Source: Streptomyces sp. CB02400
Lineage (GTDB): Bacteria > Actinomycetota > Actinomycetes > Streptomycetales > Streptomycetaceae
DNA: 64,000 nucleotides
Direction of reading: 5' to 3'
Assembly: GCF_001905725.1 (NCBI RefSeq)
Contig: NZ_LIWB01000018.1
Span: 71,616-135,615, forward strand
The translations under genes and the position numbers were made by a program. The stretch's first letter is position 1. The number at the start of each line of letters is the position of its first letter. Positions 33,074 to 41,671 of the stretch are shown here, piece after piece. The notes below the pieces were generated by a model. The model saw only the letters and a program-made list of their open reading frames with translations, was not told the origin of the DNA and searched no databases.

Positions 33074-33541
33074 CTACAGAACGCGCCGCATGGCCCGGTG
33101 CGGCATCCCCGCGTCCGGGAACTCGGGCCCGTACGCCTCGTAGCCCAGCCGCTCGTAGAAACCGAGGGCGTGCGTCTGCGCGTGCAGGTCGACGGCGGTG
33201 AGGCCCCGGCCGCGGGCCGCCTCCTCGATGGCCCGCACCAGCGCCGCGCCGACGCCGAGGCCCCGCGCCTCCCGCGTCACCGCGAGCCGGCCGAGCGAGC
33301 CGACCGCCGGGTCGCCGCCGTTCTTCGCCGCGGCGGCCTCGCCGTGCAGCAGCCGTCCGGTGCCGAGGGGTATGCCGTCCGCCGCGACCGCCAGCACATG
33401 GACGGCGCCGGCGTCGTAGGCGTCGTACTCGATGTCCTCGGGGACGCCCTGCTCGGCGACGAAGACCTCCTTGCGGACCGCGAAGCACGCCTCGCGGTCG
33501 GCGGACTCCTCCGCCACCCGGACCACGTAGCCGACGCTCAT
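33074..33541 (-). CDS. GNAT family N-acetyltransferase
   Basis: A 155-residue acetyltransferase. The acetyl-CoA loop is in LAVTREARGLGVGAALVRA, and the end LGFYERLGYEAYGPEFPDAGMPHRAMRR resembles ElaA-like GNATs (EFPDAGIPH). The acceptor is unknown. Its ATG at 33541 overlaps the stop of the pseudouridine synthase gene by 4 bp, so they are translationally coupled. Confidence 0.92.
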   Translation of the reverse strand: MSVGYVVRVAEESADREACFAVRKEVFVAEQGVPEDIEYDAYDAGAVHVLAVAADGIPLGTGRLLHGEAAAAKNGGDPAVGSLGRLAVTREARGLGVGAALVRAIEEAARGRGLTAVDLHAQTHALGFYERLGYEAYGPEFPDAGMPHRAMRRVL

Positions 33542-34482
33542 GCGTAGGTCTCCTCGCGGACCTGGTCCAGCGCCTGCTGGAGGTCGTCGGGGTAGTCGCA
33601 GGAGAACTCCGCCCACTGCCCGTCGCCGGGGTGCTCGAAGCCCAGGCGTACGGCGTGCAGCCACTGGCGGGTCAGGCGGAGCCGCTTGGCGAGCGTGGGG
33701 TCGGCGCCGTAGGTGAGGTCGCCGACGCAGGGGTGCCGGTGGGCGGCCATGTGGACGCGGATCTGGTGGGTGCGGCCGGTCTCCAGCTTGACGTCGAGCA
33801 GGGAGGCGGCGCGGAAGGCCTCGATGAGGTCGTAGTGCGTGACGGACGGCTTGCCCTCGGCGGTGACCGCCCACTTGTAGTCGTGCTGCGGGTGACGGCC
33901 GATGGGGGCGTCGATGGTGCCGCTGGTCGGGTCGGGGTGGCCCTGGACGAGCGTGTGGTAGCGCTTGTCGACCGTGCGCTCCTTGAACTGGCGCTTCAGT
34001 GACGTGTACGCGTACTCCGACTTGGCGACGACCATCAGGCCGGAGGTGCCGACGTCGAGGCGGTGCACGATGCCCTGGCGCTCGGCGGCGCCGGAGGTCG
34101 AGATGCGGTACCCGGCGGCGGCGAGGCCGCCGATCACCGTCGGGCCGGTCCAGCCCGGCGAGGGGTGGGCGGCGACGCCGACGGGCTTGACGATCACGAC
34201 CACGTCGTCGTCGTCGTGCACGATCTCCATGCCCTCGACCGGCTCGGCGACCACCCGCACCGGCGCGGGCGCCTGCGGCATCTCCACCTCGAGCCAGGCG
34301 CCGCCGCTGACCCGCTCGGACTTGCCGACCACCGACCCGTCGACCGTGACCTTCCCCGCGGCGGCGAGCTCGGCCGCCTTGGTGCGGGAGAAGCCGAACA
34401 TGCGGGAGATGGCGGCGTCGACGCGCTCGCCCTCCAGGCCGTCCGGCACGGGCAGGGTACGGATCTCGGGAATCGTGCTCAC
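33538..34482 (-). CDS. rluD: RluA-family pseudouridine synthase (RluD-like)
   Basis: Isomerises uridines in 23S rRNA or other RNA. The 314-residue protein has an N-terminal S4 RNA-binding domain (RVDAAISRMFGFSRTKAAEL) and the catalytic core with Asp in GIVHRLDVGTSGLMVV (HRLDxxTSG). KTHQI-like TGRTHQIRVHMA and GDLTYG complete the fold. The target position cannot be told from sequence. It is 43 bp downstream of lspA. Confidence 0.92.
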   Translation of the reverse strand: MSTIPEIRTLPVPDGLEGERVDAAISRMFGFSRTKAAELAAAGKVTVDGSVVGKSERVSGGAWLEVEMPQAPAPVRVVAEPVEGMEIVHDDDDVVVIVKPVGVAAHPSPGWTGPTVIGGLAAAGYRISTSGAAERQGIVHRLDVGTSGLMVVAKSEYAYTSLKRQFKERTVDKRYHTLVQGHPDPTSGTIDAPIGRHPQHDYKWAVTAEGKPSVTHYDLIEAFRAASLLDVKLETGRTHQIRVHMAAHRHPCVGDLTYGADPTLAKRLRLTRQWLHAVRLGFEHPGDGQWAEFSCDYPDDLQQALDQVREETYA

Positions 34483-34525
34483 CCGTCGAGTATGCCGGAC
34501 GGGTCCGACAACCCCGTACGCGCGT

Positions 34526-35122
34526 TCAGTCCTTGTGGACGGTGCCGTCCGGGTCGAGACCCCGGAACGACAGCAGCACGATCAGGATGCCGCCGCACAC
34601 GATCGCCGAGTCCGCCAGGTTGAACACGGCGAAGTGCTTGGGCGCGATGAAGTCGACCACCGCGCCCTCGAAGACGCCCGGCGAGCGGAAGATCCGGTCG
34701 GTGAGGTTGCCGAGGGCGCCGCCGAGCAGCAGGCCCAGCGCGATCGCCCAGGGCAGGCTGTAGAGCTTGCGGGCGAGGCGGATGATCACCACGATCACGG
34801 ACGCGGCGATCACCGTGAAGATCACGGTGAAGGCCTCGCCGAAACCGAAGGCCGCGCCCGCGTTGCGGATCGCCTCGAAGCGCAGCCAGTCCCCGATGAT
34901 CTCGATGGGCTCGTGGTGCTCCAGCTTGGCGACCACGATCATCTTGCTGATCAGATCGAGGGCGTACGCGAACACGGCGACGGCGAACAGCACGGCGATC
35001 CGCCGCTTGCCGCGGGGCCGCTCGGCCTCCGCCGCCGTTGTCCCGGTGTCGGCCCGTTCCTGCTCCTCCCGGTCCGCGTCCGGGGTGTCCGGCGTACCGA
35101 TGATGCGCTCCGCCTCTGCCAC
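34526..35122 (-). CDS. lspA: Lipoprotein signal peptidase (signal peptidase II)
   Basis: Cleaves the signal peptide of diacylglyceryl-modified prolipoproteins in the membrane. The 198-residue protein has a charged N-terminal extension of about 40 residues and four hydrophobic segments. The aspartic-protease pair is D142 in GNLTDRIFR and D171 in FNLADSAI, both intact. KMIVVAKL and RNAGAAFGF are typical conserved segments. It lies 66 bp downstream of the TraR/DksA gene. Confidence 0.95.
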   Translation of the reverse strand: MAEAERIIGTPDTPDADREEQERADTGTTAAEAERPRGKRRIAVLFAVAVFAYALDLISKMIVVAKLEHHEPIEIIGDWLRFEAIRNAGAAFGFGEAFTVIFTVIAASVIVVIIRLARKLYSLPWAIALGLLLGGALGNLTDRIFRSPGVFEGAVVDFIAPKHFAVFNLADSAIVCGGILIVLLSFRGLDPDGTVHKD

Positions 35123-35188
35123 GTGAGTCCCTCAACCTAGGTACCTGACTGAAGGACGAGGGTACGGCACGCCCCGCGAGCCCGCCGA

Positions 35189-36340
35189 TCAGTACCGTCG
35201 CTCCTGCTTCTGCTTGCACTCGACACACAGGGTGGCCCGGGGAAAGGCCTGCATACGGGCCTTTCCGATGGGGTCGCCGCAGTTCTCGCAGAGGCCGTAG
35301 GTACCGGCGTCGAGGCGCTGGAGGGCGCGCTCGAACTGGGTGAGCATCTCGCGCGCGTTCGCGGCGAGCGCGAGTTCGTGCTCGCGCGTGATGTTCTTGG
35401 TGCCGGTGTCGGCGTCGTCGTCGCCCGCGCCGTCGCCGGAGTCCCGCATCAGGCCGGCCAGCGACTGCTCGGAGGAGGTGATCTCCTCGCGCAGCCGCAG
35501 CACCTCGGACGTCAGCTCGGCCCGCGCCTCCTCGACCTCTTCCGGAGTCCAGGGCTCCTCCCCCGGACGCACCGCGAGGTCGCCCGGCTCCGCCGCGCCG
35601 ATCCGGGCCTTGGGTACGGGGCTCTTCGCCGCCGTGGCCGTGCCAGGAGTCTTCTTCGCACCCACCGTCGTCACTCCCGTCTGCGCCGCGGCATCCACCG
35701 CGCCCGCGTCATCGGCCGTGCTGTGCCCGGCCACATCCTGTACGGGCCCACCGGCCCCGCTCCCCGAGGGCCCGGCCTCCCGAGAGCCCGCGGAAGCCGC
35801 CTCCCGGACGGCGCCCTTCCCCGGCACCTTCTTCCCCACCGCGCCCCCACCAGGCACCACCGCCTCGGCGGCCACCTTTTTGGCGGCCTGCTTCTTCGCC
35901 GCGGCCTTCCCGGCGGACGCCCCCTCGACAGGCGACTTCCGCGCGGTGGCCTTTTCCGCGGGTGCCTCCTCGACGGGCGGCTTCCGCGCGGTGGTCTTTT
36001 TCGCGGGTGCCTCCTCGACGGGCGGCTTCCGCGCGGTGGTCTTTTTCGCGGGTGTCCTCCTGGCCGCGATCTTTCTCGTGGGTGTTCCGGCGGGGGGCTT
36101 CGATGCCACCGGCTCGCCGTCGTGTGCTGTCCGCGCCGCCGTCTTCCCCGCCGCCTTCCTGGCGGGCGACCCCGTCTTCGTGCCCGTCGCCTTCTTCGTC
36201 GCCGCCGCGGTCCGCGTGGGTGCCTTCGCCGCCGTCGCGGCTCCGGCCGTCCCACCCGCCCTCTCGGCCCCGCCGCCGGCGGCGGCCCCGGACCTGCCGG
36301 ACGGTGCCGGCTGCTGTACGGCGGTCTTCTTCGCCACCAT
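35189..36340 (-). CDS. TraR/DksA-type zinc-finger protein with long Lys/Ala/Pro-rich N-terminus
   Basis: A 383-residue protein, far longer than usual DksA-like proteins (about 110-150). The C-terminal 120 residues form the canonical module: a coiled-coil hairpin (EVEEARAELTSEVLRLREEI, then HELALAANAREMLTQFERAL) and a C4 finger CENCGDPIGKARMQAF with CVECKQKQERRY. The first 250 residues are low-complexity KK/AA/P sequence with three copies of the unit KKTTARKPPVEEAPA, like linker histone tails. Start MVAKKTAVQQPAPSG at 36340. Role inferred: RNA-polymerase secondary-channel binding plus DNA binding. Confidence 0.88.
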   Translation of the reverse strand: MVAKKTAVQQPAPSGRSGAAAGGGAERAGGTAGAATAAKAPTRTAAATKKATGTKTGSPARKAAGKTAARTAHDGEPVASKPPAGTPTRKIAARRTPAKKTTARKPPVEEAPAKKTTARKPPVEEAPAEKATARKSPVEGASAGKAAAKKQAAKKVAAEAVVPGGGAVGKKVPGKGAVREAASAGSREAGPSGSGAGGPVQDVAGHSTADDAGAVDAAAQTGVTTVGAKKTPGTATAAKSPVPKARIGAAEPGDLAVRPGEEPWTPEEVEEARAELTSEVLRLREEITSSEQSLAGLMRDSGDGAGDDDADTGTKNITREHELALAANAREMLTQFERALQRLDAGTYGLCENCGDPIGKARMQAFPRATLCVECKQKQERRY

Positions 36341-36353
36341 GGCCGCGGCCCCT

Positions 36354-36366
36354 TCACATATTGTGA
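36354..36366. promoter_or_regulatory. Small palindrome before the TraR/DksA-type gene
   Basis: TCACATATTGTGA is a 5-bp inverted repeat with a 3-bp centre located 14 bp upstream of the start codon, just before the ribosome site. It could be an operator or chance AT-rich sequence in a GC-rich genome. Confidence 0.3.
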
Positions 36367-36608
36367 TCTTGCGCGCGAATCGTGCTGGGACGATAAATCG
36401 ACTCGAGTCCCGCGGCAACGGGGCGCACCGCCCGATTCCCTCGCCCCGCGGACGCCGCGCGGCGAACCTGCATGCGTTGTGCCCAGCTCCCCGCCGGGTA
36501 TGCCACCGACACGGACGTCCCGGGATCCGGACGGGCGCACTTCGCCATTCGAGGTACGCCGGGTCGTACGGCGAACGGAAATCCGGTCGGCCGCTGTCCC
36601 CGCCGCGC

Positions 36609-36920
36609 CGTACACTGGGCGGAGCGAAAAGCGTGGATGGGGACGAGTAGCGGCGTACGCAGCCCAGAGCGACCCGGGGACGGTGTGAGCCCGGGGGCGA
36701 GCGCGACGTGAAGATCACCCCGGAGCCGCCGGAAGAAACCCCTGTACGGGGCGGTAGAACCGGCATCGCGACCCCAATGAGGGGGCTCACCGGAGCACAC
36801 GACGCACCGGGGGGCCAAGGAGGGTGGTACCGCGGGAGCGCGCCGACGGCGGCGCAGGGATCGACACAGCTCTCGTCCCTCCGGACGGAAGGCAGCAAGT
36901 CCGCCGGAGGAAGCCCGCTG
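36609..36920 (+). promoter_or_regulatory. ileS T-box leader (translational type) with -10 element
   Basis: TACACT at 36609-36614 is a likely -10. The leader has AGTA (36644-36647) and GAA (36710-36712), the two sides of the specifier-loop motif, followed by AUC (36714-36716), an Ile codon, then A. The T-box core agggtggtaccgcg is at 36821-36834; its UGGU (36825-36828) can pair with the ACCA end of uncharged tRNA-Ile. CCTCCGG (36878-36884) can pair with CCGGAGG (36904-36910), which holds the ileS Shine-Dalgarno, so control should act on translation. Uncharged tRNA-Ile would free the ribosome site. Confidence 0.93.
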
Positions 36921-39900
36921 ATGACAACGCCGACGTACCGCCAGGTACCCGCCCAGGTCGACCTGCCCGCCCTCGAGCACGCGGTGCTCGAGTTCTGGCG
37001 CGAGCAGAAGATCTTCGCCAAGAGCCTGGAGCAGTCCGAGGGCCGCCCCGAATGGGTGTTCTACGAGGGCCCGCCCACCGCCAACGGCATGCCCGGCGCC
37101 CACCACATCGAGGCCCGCGTCTTCAAGGACGTCTTCCCCCGCTTCCGCACCATGCGCGGCTACCACGTCGCCCGCAAGGCCGGCTGGGACTGCCACGGCC
37201 TCCCGGTGGAGCTGGCCGTCGAGAAGGAGCTCGGCTTCTCCGGCAAACAGGACATCGAGGCGTACGGCATCGCCGAGTTCAACGCCAGGTGCCGCGAGTC
37301 GGTGACCCGGCACACCGACGCCTTCACCGAGCTGACGACCCGCATGGGCTACTGGGTCGACCTCGACGACGCCTACCGCACCATGGACCCGGAGTACGTC
37401 GAGTCCGTCTGGTGGTCGCTGAAGGAGATCTTCGACAAGGGCCTGCTGGTCCAGGACCACCGCGTCGCCCCCTGGTGCCCCCGCTGCGGCACCGGCCTGT
37501 CCGACCACGAGCTGGCGCAGGGCTACGAGACGGTCGTCGACCCGTCCGTCTACGTCCGCTTCCCGCTCACCTCAGGACCGCTGGCCGGCGAGGCCGCGCT
37601 GGTCGTCTGGACGACGACCCCGTGGACCCTGGTCTCCAACACGGCCGTCGCCGCGCACCCCGAGGTCACCTACGTCGTCGCCACGAACGGCGAGGAGAAG
37701 CTGGTCGTCGCCGAGCCGCTGGTCGCCAAGGCCCTCGGCGAGGGCTGGGAGACCACCGGCCAGTCCTTCACCGGCGCCGAGATGGAGCGCTGGACGTACC
37801 GGCGCCCCTTCGAGCTCGTGGACTTCCCGGAGCCCGCCCACTACGTGGTGAACGCCGACTACGTCACCACCGAGGACGGCACCGGCCTCGTCCACCAGTC
37901 CCCCGCCTTCGGTGAGGACGACCTCAAGGTCTGCCGCTCCTACGGCCTGCCCGTGGTCAACCCGGTCCGCCCCGACGGCACCTTCGAGGAGGACGTCCCG
38001 CTGGTCGGCGGCGTCTTCTTCAAGAAGGCCGACGAGAAGCTCACCGCCGACCTCGACGAGCGCGGCCTGCTCTTCAAGCACATCCCGTACGAGCACAGCT
38101 ACCCGCACTGCTGGCGCTGCCACACCGCGCTGCTCTACTACGCGCAGCCGTCCTGGTACATCCGCACCACCGCCATCAAGGACCGGCTGCTCCAGGAGAA
38201 CGAGAACACCAACTGGTTCCCGGACACGGTCAAGAACGGCCGCTACGGCGACTGGCTGAACAACAACATCGACTGGGCCCTCTCCCGCAACCGCTACTGG
38301 GGCACCCCGCTGCCGATCTGGCGCTGCGAGGACGACCACCTCACGGTCGTCGCCTCCCGCGCGGAGCTCACCGAGCTGACCGGCACCGACCAGTCGGGGC
38401 TCGACCCGCACCGCCCGTACATCGACGAGGTCACCTTCGCGTGCGCGCAGGGCGGCTGCGGCAAGACGGCCACGCGCGTGCCGGAGGTCATCGACGCCTG
38501 GTACGACTCGGGCTCGATGCCGTTCGCGCAGTGGGGCTACCCGTACAAGAACAAGGAGCTGTTCGAGGCCCGCTACCCGGCGCAGTTCATCAGCGAGGCC
38601 ATCGACCAGACCCGCGGCTGGTTCTACACGCTGATGGCGATCGGCACCCTGGTCTTCGACAAGTCGTCGTACGAGAACGTCGTCTGCCTCGGTCACATCC
38701 TCGCCGAGGACGGCCGCAAGATGTCCAAGCACCTGGGCAACATCCTGCAGCCGATCCCGTTGATGGACCAGCACGGCGCGGACGCGGTCCGCTGGTTCAT
38801 GGCGGCCGGCGGTTCGCCGTGGGCGGCCCGCCGGGTGGGCCACGGCACCATCCAGGAGGTCGTCCGCAAGACGCTGCTGACGTACTGGAACACGGTCGCC
38901 TTCCAGGCCCTGTACGCCCGTACGTCGAACTGGGCGCCGTCGGCGGCCGACCCGGCCCCGGCCGACCGCCCGGTCCTGGACCGCTGGCTGCTCTCCGAAC
39001 TGCACGCGCTCACCGACCAGGTGACCCAGGCGCTGGAGGGGTACGACACCCAGCGCGCCGGCAAGCTGCTCTCCGCGTTCGTCGACGACCTGTCGAACTG
39101 GTACGTCCGCCGCTCCCGGCGCCGCTTCTGGCAGGGCGACAAGGCCGCGCTGCGCACGCTGCACGAGGTAGTGGAGACGGTCACCAAGCTGATGGCCCCG
39201 CTGACCCCGTTCATCACCGAGCGGGTCTGGCAGGACCTGATCGCCCCGGTCACCCCGGGCGCCCCGGAGTCGGTGCACCTGTCCGCGTGGCCGGAGGCCG
39301 ACCTGTCCGCCATCGACCCCGAGCTGTCGAAGCAGATGGTGCTGGTGCGCCGGCTCGTGGAGCTGGGCCGGGCCACCCGCGCGGAGTCGGGCGTGAAGAC
39401 CCGCCAGCCGCTGAAGCGCGCGCTGATCGCGGCGGGCGGCTTCAACACCCTCGACCCCGAGCTGCACACGCAGATCACGGAGGAGCTGAACGTCGAGTCG
39501 CTGGCGTCGCTGTCCGAGGTGGGCGGCTCGCTGGTGGACACCACGGCGAAGGCCAACTTCCGTGCGCTGGGCAAGCGGTTCGGCAAGCGGGTCCAGGACG
39601 TGGCCAAGGCGGTCGCGAACGCGGACGCCGCCGCGCTCTCCCTGGCGCTGCGCGAGGGCACGGCCTCGGTGGAGGTCGACGGTGAGACGATCACCCTGGC
39701 CCCGGACGAGGTGATCATCACGGAGACCCCGCGCGAGGGCTGGTCGGTGGCGTCCGACGCCGGTGCCACGGTCGCCCTCGACCTGGAGATCACCGAGGAG
39801 CTGCGCCGCGCGGGGCTCGCGCGGGACGCGATCCGGCTGATCCAGGAGGCCCGCAAGAACAGCGGCCTCGACGTGGCCGACCGGATCGCCCTGCGCTGGA

Positions 39901-40064
39901 CGGCGACGGAGCCGGCGACCGTCGCCGCGCTGGCGGAGCATGCGGGACTGATCGCGGACGAGGTCCTCGCCACCGACTTCGCTCAGGGTGAGGCGGACGA
40001 CACGTACGGTGTCCCGTTCACCGACGAGGGGTTGTCGCTGACGTTCCGCCTGCGGAAGGCGTAG
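36921..40064 (+). CDS. ileS: Isoleucyl-tRNA synthetase, IleRS2 type with GXHH motif
   Basis: Charges tRNA-Ile. The 1047-residue length fits the eukaryote-like IleRS2 class. Class I signature 1 reads GAHH at residues 59-62 (NGMPGAHHIEAR) in place of HxGH; signature 2 is GRKMSKHLGN near residue 600. The editing domain (CP1) contains VVWTTTPWTLVSNTAVA and EDGTGLVHQSPAFGEDD. The ATG at 36921 is set by GGAGG 11 bp upstream and by MTTPTYRQVPAQVDLPALEH. The frame stays open through the T-box, but that part is leader, not protein. A 20-bp terminator follows. Confidence 0.97.
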   Translation: MTTPTYRQVPAQVDLPALEHAVLEFWREQKIFAKSLEQSEGRPEWVFYEGPPTANGMPGAHHIEARVFKDVFPRFRTMRGYHVARKAGWDCHGLPVELAVEKELGFSGKQDIEAYGIAEFNARCRESVTRHTDAFTELTTRMGYWVDLDDAYRTMDPEYVESVWWSLKEIFDKGLLVQDHRVAPWCPRCGTGLSDHELAQGYETVVDPSVYVRFPLTSGPLAGEAALVVWTTTPWTLVSNTAVAAHPEVTYVVATNGEEKLVVAEPLVAKALGEGWETTGQSFTGAEMERWTYRRPFELVDFPEPAHYVVNADYVTTEDGTGLVHQSPAFGEDDLKVCRSYGLPVVNPVRPDGTFEEDVPLVGGVFFKKADEKLTADLDERGLLFKHIPYEHSYPHCWRCHTALLYYAQPSWYIRTTAIKDRLLQENENTNWFPDTVKNGRYGDWLNNNIDWALSRNRYWGTPLPIWRCEDDHLTVVASRAELTELTGTDQSGLDPHRPYIDEVTFACAQGGCGKTATRVPEVIDAWYDSGSMPFAQWGYPYKNKELFEARYPAQFISEAIDQTRGWFYTLMAIGTLVFDKSSYENVVCLGHILAEDGRKMSKHLGNILQPIPLMDQHGADAVRWFMAAGGSPWAARRVGHGTIQEVVRKTLLTYWNTVAFQALYARTSNWAPSAADPAPADRPVLDRWLLSELHALTDQVTQALEGYDTQRAGKLLSAFVDDLSNWYVRRSRRRFWQGDKAALRTLHEVVETVTKLMAPLTPFITERVWQDLIAPVTPGAPESVHLSAWPEADLSAIDPELSKQMVLVRRLVELGRATRAESGVKTRQPLKRALIAAGGFNTLDPELHTQITEELNVESLASLSEVGGSLVDTTAKANFRALGKRFGKRVQDVAKAVANADAAALSLALREGTASVEVDGETITLAPDEVIITETPREGWSVASDAGATVALDLEITEELRRAGLARDAIRLIQEARKNSGLDVADRIALRWTATEPATVAALAEHAGLIADEVLATDFAQGEADDTYGVPFTDEGLSLTFRLRKA

Positions 40065-40145
40065 GACGTCGCTGGGGGGGCGCTGCGTCTGCCACGCGAG
40101 GTGTCCCCTGCGGCTGCGGGTAGTCCTTGGCTGGTCGCGCAGTTC

Positions 40146-40169
40146 CCCGCGCCCCTTAAGGGGCGCGGG
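40146..40169. repeat. 24-bp perfect palindrome (Streptomyces-type intergenic repeat)
   Basis: cccgcgccccttaaggggcgcggg is self-complementary over 24 bases in two 12-base halves, preceded by ggctggtcgcgcagttc. I recognise this string as one that recurs in Streptomyces intergenic DNA. It sits just downstream of ileS and before two further hairpins. Confidence 0.75.
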
Positions 40170-40186
40170 TCCTCTCCCCCACACGC

Positions 40187-40230
40187 AAGGCCCGGGTCCG
40201 CCAAGAAAAATCTTGGCGGACCCGGGCCTT
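40187..40230. terminator. 20-bp perfect hairpin terminator of ileS
   Basis: A 20-base arm at 40187-40206 pairs perfectly with 40211-40230 around an AAAA loop; the stem carries GGGTCCGCCAAGA and ends in CCTT. It is the strongest hairpin seen in the window and lies between the converging ileS and divIVA, so it may stop polymerase from both sides. Confidence 0.9.
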
Positions 40231-40302
40231 CGGCATTGCGTACGTCGGACACCGCACCCAAGCCCGAACAAACGCCGCACCCCCATGAACACGCACAGCG
40301 AA

Positions 40303-40340
40303 AGGGCGGGGCCCGGGTTCGTGAACCCGGGCCCCGCCCT
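40303..40340. terminator. 18-bp hairpin terminator of divIVA
   Basis: AGGGCGGGGCCCGGGTTC (40303-40320) pairs perfectly with GAACCCGGGCCCCGCCCT (40323-40340), with the two central bases unpaired. It lies 43 bp past the divIVA stop on the minus strand. Together with the hairpin at 40187 and the palindrome at 40146, it fills the 319-bp spacer, which has no gene. Confidence 0.85.
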
Positions 40341-40383
40341 GAACGCTGCCGACTGCTACGCCGTACTCATGGCCACAGGGCCG

Positions 40384-41619
40384 TCAGTTGTCGTCCTCGT
40401 CGATCAGGAAGCCGCGCATCGGCGAGGGAGCCTGACCCATCGGCGACGGGCCCTGCGGACGCACCGGCGCCATCGGCTGGGTCATCGCCGGCTGCATCTG
40501 CTGCTGACCGCCACCGTAGGAGGGGCCGCCCTGACCGCCGGGAGCGCCACCCATCGTCTGGTTGCCGCCGTAGGACGGCGCACCGGCACCGGCGGGAGCC
40601 ATCGAGGGCGCCGGGGACGGCGGCAGCGACGGCGCGGAGCTGGCGGGCTGGCGCGGCGGGGCGAGCGAGTCGTCCGCCTGGGTCTCCAGCTGGCGCAGCT
40701 GCGACTCCAGGTAGGACTTCAGCCGCGTGCGGTACTCGCGCTCGAAGCCGCGCAGGTCCTCGACCTTGCGCTCCAGCGTGGCGCGGGCGGACTCCAGGGA
40801 GCCCATCGCGACGCGGTGCTTCTCCTGCGCGTCCCGCTCCAGGGCGTCCGCCTTGGCACGGGCGTCCCGCTCGAGACCCTCGGCACGCGAACGCGCCTCG
40901 CCCACGATCTTGTTGGCCTCGGAACGGGCCTCCGCGATCGCCTGGTCCGCGGTCTGCTGGGCCAGCGACAGGACGCGCGCGGCGCTGTCACCACCGGGAC
41001 CGCCCTGACCGGGCATACCCGGGCCGCCCTGACCGGGCATACCGGGACCGCCCATGGGTCCGCCCATCGGGCCACCAGGACCCATCTGCCCCTGCATCGG
41101 ACCGCCCTGACCCATCGGGCCCTGACCCATCGGGCCCTGGCCCATCGGCCCGTGACCCTGACCCATGGGGCCGGGACCCTGCGGGCCGCCCTGTCCGCCG
41201 GGGCCGGCGGGCAGCTGAGGAGCACCGCTCGGCAGCTGGGGCGGACCACCCATGGGGCCACCCATCTGCTGCTGCGGCGGGCCCGATATGCCGGCGGGCA
41301 CCGGAGCGCCGGGACCTCGCATGCCCTGCTGGGGCATGCCCTGAGGCGGCCCCTGCTGGGGCATGCCCTGGGGCGGCCCCTGCTGTTGCTGCTGCTGGTC
41401 CTGCGGCTCAGGGGGCTTGCGCATGTTCTGCTGGTTCTGGGCAGCGGCGCGCGTGGCCGCGGCCAGCTTGGCGCGCAGGTCCTCGTTCTCGCGGAGCAGG
41501 CGCGTCAGTTCGGCTTCGACCTCGTCGAGGAAGGCATCGACCTCGTCCTCGTCATAGCCTTCTCGGAGGCGGACGGTCGTGAACTGCTTGTTCCGCACGT
41601 CCTCGGGGGTCAACGGCAT
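40384..41619 (-). CDS. divIVA: Polar growth protein DivIVA
   Basis: Coiled-coil scaffold that marks hyphal tips and directs apical wall growth in streptomycetes. The 411-residue protein starts with the membrane-binding DivIVA motif (MPLTPEDVRNKQFTTVRLRE) and a short coiled coil to about residue 55. A low-complexity Pro/Gln/Gly/Met linker (about 68-205, with GPMGQGPMGQ repeats) follows, then a long coiled coil (about 210-315, AEGLERDARAKADALERDAQ) and a Gly/Pro/Ala-rich end. It lies 52 bp after yggT at the downstream end of the division cluster. Confidence 0.96.
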   Translation of the reverse strand: MPLTPEDVRNKQFTTVRLREGYDEDEVDAFLDEVEAELTRLLRENEDLRAKLAAATRAAAQNQQNMRKPPEPQDQQQQQQGPPQGMPQQGPPQGMPQQGMRGPGAPVPAGISGPPQQQMGGPMGGPPQLPSGAPQLPAGPGGQGGPQGPGPMGQGHGPMGQGPMGQGPMGQGGPMQGQMGPGGPMGGPMGGPGMPGQGGPGMPGQGGPGGDSAARVLSLAQQTADQAIAEARSEANKIVGEARSRAEGLERDARAKADALERDAQEKHRVAMGSLESARATLERKVEDLRGFEREYRTRLKSYLESQLRQLETQADDSLAPPRQPASSAPSLPPSPAPSMAPAGAGAPSYGGNQTMGGAPGGQGGPSYGGGQQQMQPAMTQPMAPVRPQGPSPMGQAPSPMRGFLIDEDDN

Positions 41620-41671
41620 CTCTTCACCTCAACGTAGTCATCGGCAGTCGGCAAGACCGTATCGTCCACAG

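Noticed and set aside
31373..33547. 724-residue plus-strand open frame opposite the Na+/H+ antiporter
   Set aside because: His/Gln/Arg-rich antisense shadow without a start signal or recognisable domain.
36708..36920. In-frame GTG extension of ileS through the T-box
   Set aside because: The encoded peptide is the T-box RNA read as codons. The conserved IleRS start at 36921 has a proper Shine-Dalgarno.
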